DNA of 64,000 nucleotides from Wuchereria bancrofti (Eukaryota; Nematoda; Chromadorea; Rhabditida; Onchocercidae). This document shows, piece after piece, positions 60,546 to 64,000 of the stretch (positions are counted from its first letter, which is position 1; each line of letters starts with the position of its first letter). The notes beneath the pieces are model-generated. The model did no database searches and was not told where the DNA came from. It saw only the letters and a list, made by a program, of their open reading frames with translations. Made by a program: the position numbers and the translations under genes. The DNA lies in contig SSBO01000007.1 of the NCBI GenBank assembly GCA_005281725.1, positions 2,176,402 through 2,240,401 on the forward strand, in the 5' to 3' direction.

Positions 60546-63500
60546 ACGCATTGCTGAACCGACAAATTTGACTGGTTTCTTTTTTCAGCCATTATCTGTT
60601 TTTTCAATCTCCAATGTTGTATAATACTGCAAAAGCTACCATTACTACACTTATTTTAGTAGTATTCTGGTCGTGAGAATAACTTTATCTTAACAAAGCA
60701 TTCAAGAAATCGCTTAGACCGAACTATAAATTTTTAATTATATTTTGAGGAAGAAGTCTGAAAAATGGTAATAATATGATTAAGCACCAGGAGGATTTTA
60801 CGAGATTGAATCTATGTGAAGAAAATATTTCTCAGGCATGCCATGTATGTTGTCTGTATAGATTAGTGATAAGTCTGGAATCTAAGGGTTCTATGAATCA
60901 AGTCGAGAATCAAATATTTTACAAATATTTTTAAGAATCTTTGTGTTTTACAACCTCAGTTAACTTCTCATACCACATCTGGAACTATAAAATGTCGCGG
61001 CAAATGGTTCAAGTATCTGAAAAATACGCTAAAATGAAACAAAAAGGTGATAGGGAATATATCAAGTGTAATGCTCATAGAGGATGAGATTTTGAAAATG
61101 GATAGTTAACATGACGTATATATATATATCTTCCCATACACAAATCTAATTTAATGTATAGTCTCAGTTTCAGTTTTACAGAGAATTTTTTCAAATCGGA
61201 TAGAAAATGCTTCCAAATACAAATGCGAATATAGAAAGGAGTCGATGAGACGAGCGAACTAGAGGAAGTCGAAGCTTCGGAAAATCGCAAAAAGTGTAGA
61301 TTTAGAAGCTTCTACTTCTTTAAAAAACAATAAAACATACAGTGGCAGACGAAATCCCACTTTGCGATATTTCTGAGTGGTGATGTATGCTGCTTGCAAA
61401 CAAAAAGCCCATCTGACTTTAATAGTTTGAAAGAATAAGATTTTATATTTAAAAGAGTTGAAGTTTTTCGGTACAAATTAAACTCCTGAAGCAGTGAAAT
61501 GTTGAGTCAGAAGTCATCGATTTATGGCCATGTCACTATTTCAGTTGCTTGATCTGCGCTAAAAATCTTGATAATTCAAAAAATTAAAAGCAATAAATAG
61601 CGAAGAAATGATAAAAGATGTTTCCTTAGCTTGCCTTTAATCGTAATTTAAAACAATCTGTGTAAATATGATTTAATCCATCATTTTAGCAGATTTATTT
61701 TTTACTCTGTTTTAATCAGTTTTATTCTGTCGTACACATAGTACGTAAATGATCTAGTTGCAGTGAATTTATCACCTTACAAAGCAGAGAAAACGAAAGC
61801 AATAATTGCTGAATTATTCTCAGTACAATGCAGATATCTTCCAGAAATGTTTAGTCAAAACTTCATTAAAAAAAAAACGAGAACTGCTTTGTGTACCTTT
61901 TTCCAATTTTTCTACTTTCTTTTCAGGACTTCTCCACCTTGCTTTGTTTGAACTGCCTGCTAACCTAAAACGTTATCAGCATGGAAAACTCGTTCCTTTT
62001 TTAATACATGAAGTCAACCACGTTTGCAAATGGTTCGTACTTGGTTTGCATGTGGTTTGTGAACGGTTTGTATGTGGTTTGTAGATGGTTTACACGTGGT
62101 TTGTAATTAATTTGTAATTTGCAATAAATGGTCTATGATTGGGATTGTTTTGGTCCCGTTAATACTTCGTAACTAAAAGGAATTTAAGTCAATTTAATTT
62201 GAGTCACAATTTAAATTAATTTAGCGAGGGATGTTCGTGTACATACGATTTTAATGCCACACAAAAGTAACACACACGAAATATTTTCAAATTAAATCAA
62301 GAAGAGCTCATTTCATCTTTGAGAGCATGTTGAAAATGCATAAATCATGTCACTTCTTTAACATTTTATAGCTTTTAGCTGCATCTTTTGATTATCAAAA
62401 TAGAAGAATTATGATCATATTCACTGAAAGTAATGGAAGTCTACCTGGACTTTGAAGTTTCAGAGGGAATGTGAGGAAGGAATACGAGAATTTTACTTAT
62501 AATATTTCAAAGGGGAAGATGATTCCAACATGATCAAAAGGGTCTCGTTTACAATTTTCTTGACCCGAAACGGTCCTGGACTTATCGAATTTACATTCAG
62601 CAAGGTCTGGCATGCCTTCCGGAATCCCTTTCTCGTTATACTAAAACGTAATACCAAAGAGAATCTGAAAATTGAATGAGGAACTGGTGGGGGAAGAGAA
62701 TGTCGCGGTAACCAAGTGATCGAAGATCAGCAAATGATTCGGAGATTAATAAGGATTAAACCCCGATTTCGATAATCGTCAGAAAAGGAATTCTCGATTT
62801 AAAGACAATGGAAAAAAATTTCTAAATGCTGACTCGGATGTCATTTATGGAGGCTTTTCCATGAAACAGGCTGGAAATGAAGACAATACATTACTTTGGG
62901 ATCAACTGCTGTAAGGCTTTTTTTTTGAGTTATCGAAATCAGACCGCTCTGACAGTATTTCATTTACAATATCTGACCAAACTACCCAACAGCATTCAAC
63001 AACAGAACATGAAATGGGACTGACCACGTAAAACTGACCATATATCCAAGAATATGATTTTCATTTTGAAAAGAATTTGAATTCACTGTAATCTACAGAC
63101 CGGAAATAGGAAGTTGCATAAAAAAGATACTGTGAAATAAAGAATAACAACGAAATATTGTGACGCAAGTAGTTTTGGAGTGAGTTGGAGAGGGACAAAA
63201 ATCACTAAGTCAGTGTTCCATCGCGAAAGTTAATTCTTCGATAGACGCCAAAATTCACTTTGCAGTCAGTTCTGAGTGAAAAATAACCCTCGTGAGCTAA
63301 ATATCCAAATATCTACAGCTAAATATCTTGAAGGAAAGTTTGGAACTTCAAAACGAGTTATTCTTTGTTCTCGACTTTTCATGTCTGAAACAATGGACTA
63401 CATCTTCAGCAACATGTTTAATCCTAGGAAAGACCAAACAACTACGTCATTACTTATCTTAAAACTAAATAGAGAAAAAAAACTAACATCCTGGATATTT

Positions 63501-64000
63501 TTAAATGATATTGCACCATTTGCATCCTTTACTTCCTGCACTGTTTGTGGTCAACGACATGAACAGGAAATACTTCATTATAGAAACAAGAGTTTAAACG
63601 GGCGTTTTTTTTTAATTTAAAAGATGACTTATGAATAACAAATTCGTGAATAAAAGTCACAAATGCAATAGAGACTGTCCTTCCGTAACATCGATGAAGA
63701 AATTATAGACAGTAAATGATTTAAGCAAAAGCATATGTTACAAAGTTCATAATATTAATAGTACAGAATGCAAACCATTTTAGAGAAAACTGCTCATGAG
63801 AAATGGATAAAAGAGCAATGTGGAAATTTTGTGGAAGAAATTAACGGGGAACCACTCATACACGAACTAAGTGCAGTGAATGAAAAAAAAAGTCACAAAT
63901 ACAGTTTTAAAACAACGGAAATTTAAAAGATGCTTAAAATGAAACAGCAAACGGTGAGCCCGGCACATCCACATCGCCGTATTTGACATAAATAAAACCT
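60546..64000. other. Region without a supportable gene
   Basis: About 3.4 kb after the HERP 3' end. Short ORFs are present (61763-61951, 61806-62084, 63276-63620 on +; 61075-61290 on -), but none shows a family motif or consistent splice context. The one at 63276-63620 contains SCTVCGQRHE, a CxxC followed by His, and could be an exon or a decayed element. A short (TA)n lies near 61117-61130, and an 11-bp tandem repeat is listed separately. Confidence 0.5.
62020..62118 (+). repeat. 11-bp minisatellite, about nine degenerate units
   Basis: Successive 11-base units include tggttcgtact, tggtttgcatg, tggtttgtgaa, cggtttgtatg, tggtttgtaga, tggtttacacg, tggtttgtaat and taatttgtaat, preceded by acgtttgcaaa. 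All share a GTTTG-like core at constant spacing. Units alternate in their 3' halves (an RTG-like end against a more variable end), suggesting that a 22-bp dimer was amplified. Confidence 0.85.

Noticed and set aside
61763..62084. Overlapping ORFs that run into the 11-bp repeat
   Set aside because: One of them is partly encoded by the tandem repeat itself and neither has a family resemblance.
62300..63640. BEL/Pao or other retroelement remnant
   Set aside because: I looked for reverse-transcriptase, integrase and zinc-knuckle motifs on both strands and found only an isolated CxxC-H; not enough to call an element.
1..64000. tRNA, rRNA, CRISPR or prokaryotic operon signals
   Set aside because: None recognised; the window is ordinary nuclear DNA of an intron-rich animal genome.

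Overview
The window is AT-rich eukaryotic DNA carrying intron-rich genes with GT-AG introns of roughly 50 to 1,200 bases and clear metazoan protein families. The lead gene is a spectraplakin laid out like nematode vab-10, and the neighbours (a GT92/DUF23 glycosyltransferase, derlin-1, HERP and an HPS5-like protein) fit a nematode. Introns of several hundred bases are long for Caenorhabditis and suggest a spirurid or filarial worm; that placement is inference.

Layout. Positions 1-32836 (+) are the 3' two thirds of vab-10. One uninterrupted exon of plakin repeats (1-4698) ends in a stop and forms the end of the plectin-like A isoform. After a 2.7 kb gap, 62 exons (7395-32836) encode the spectrin-repeat rod, two EF-hands, a GAS2 domain and a basic/Ser-rich tail of the MACF-like B isoform. 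At 40236-34675 (-) is a ten-exon type II membrane GT92 glycosyltransferase of about 469 residues. At 43508-52817 (+) is a 25-exon HPS5 (BLOC-2) homologue of about 1,232 residues that ends in a RING-H2-like zinc finger. At 55656-54165 (-) is a four-exon derlin-1 of 251 residues. At 57559-60200 (+) is a seven-exon HERP (HERPUD) homologue of about 368 residues. The last 3.8 kb holds no gene I can support, only a polyadenylation signal, an 11-bp tandem repeat and weak ORFs.

I built the exon models by hand. In all five of them the reading frame is kept across every junction with GT-AG or occasional GC-AG boundaries, which is good internal support; no transcript data were available. In the A isoform only the last exon is in the window.

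Functionally, vab-10 links intermediate filaments, actin and microtubules. The HPS5 homologue belongs to lysosome-related-organelle trafficking. Derlin-1 and HERP are partners in the HRD1 ER-associated degradation complex and sit head-to-head 1.9 kb apart, the most suggestive organisation in the window. I found no mobile element, CRISPR, RNA gene or wholly new multi-gene system that I can defend.
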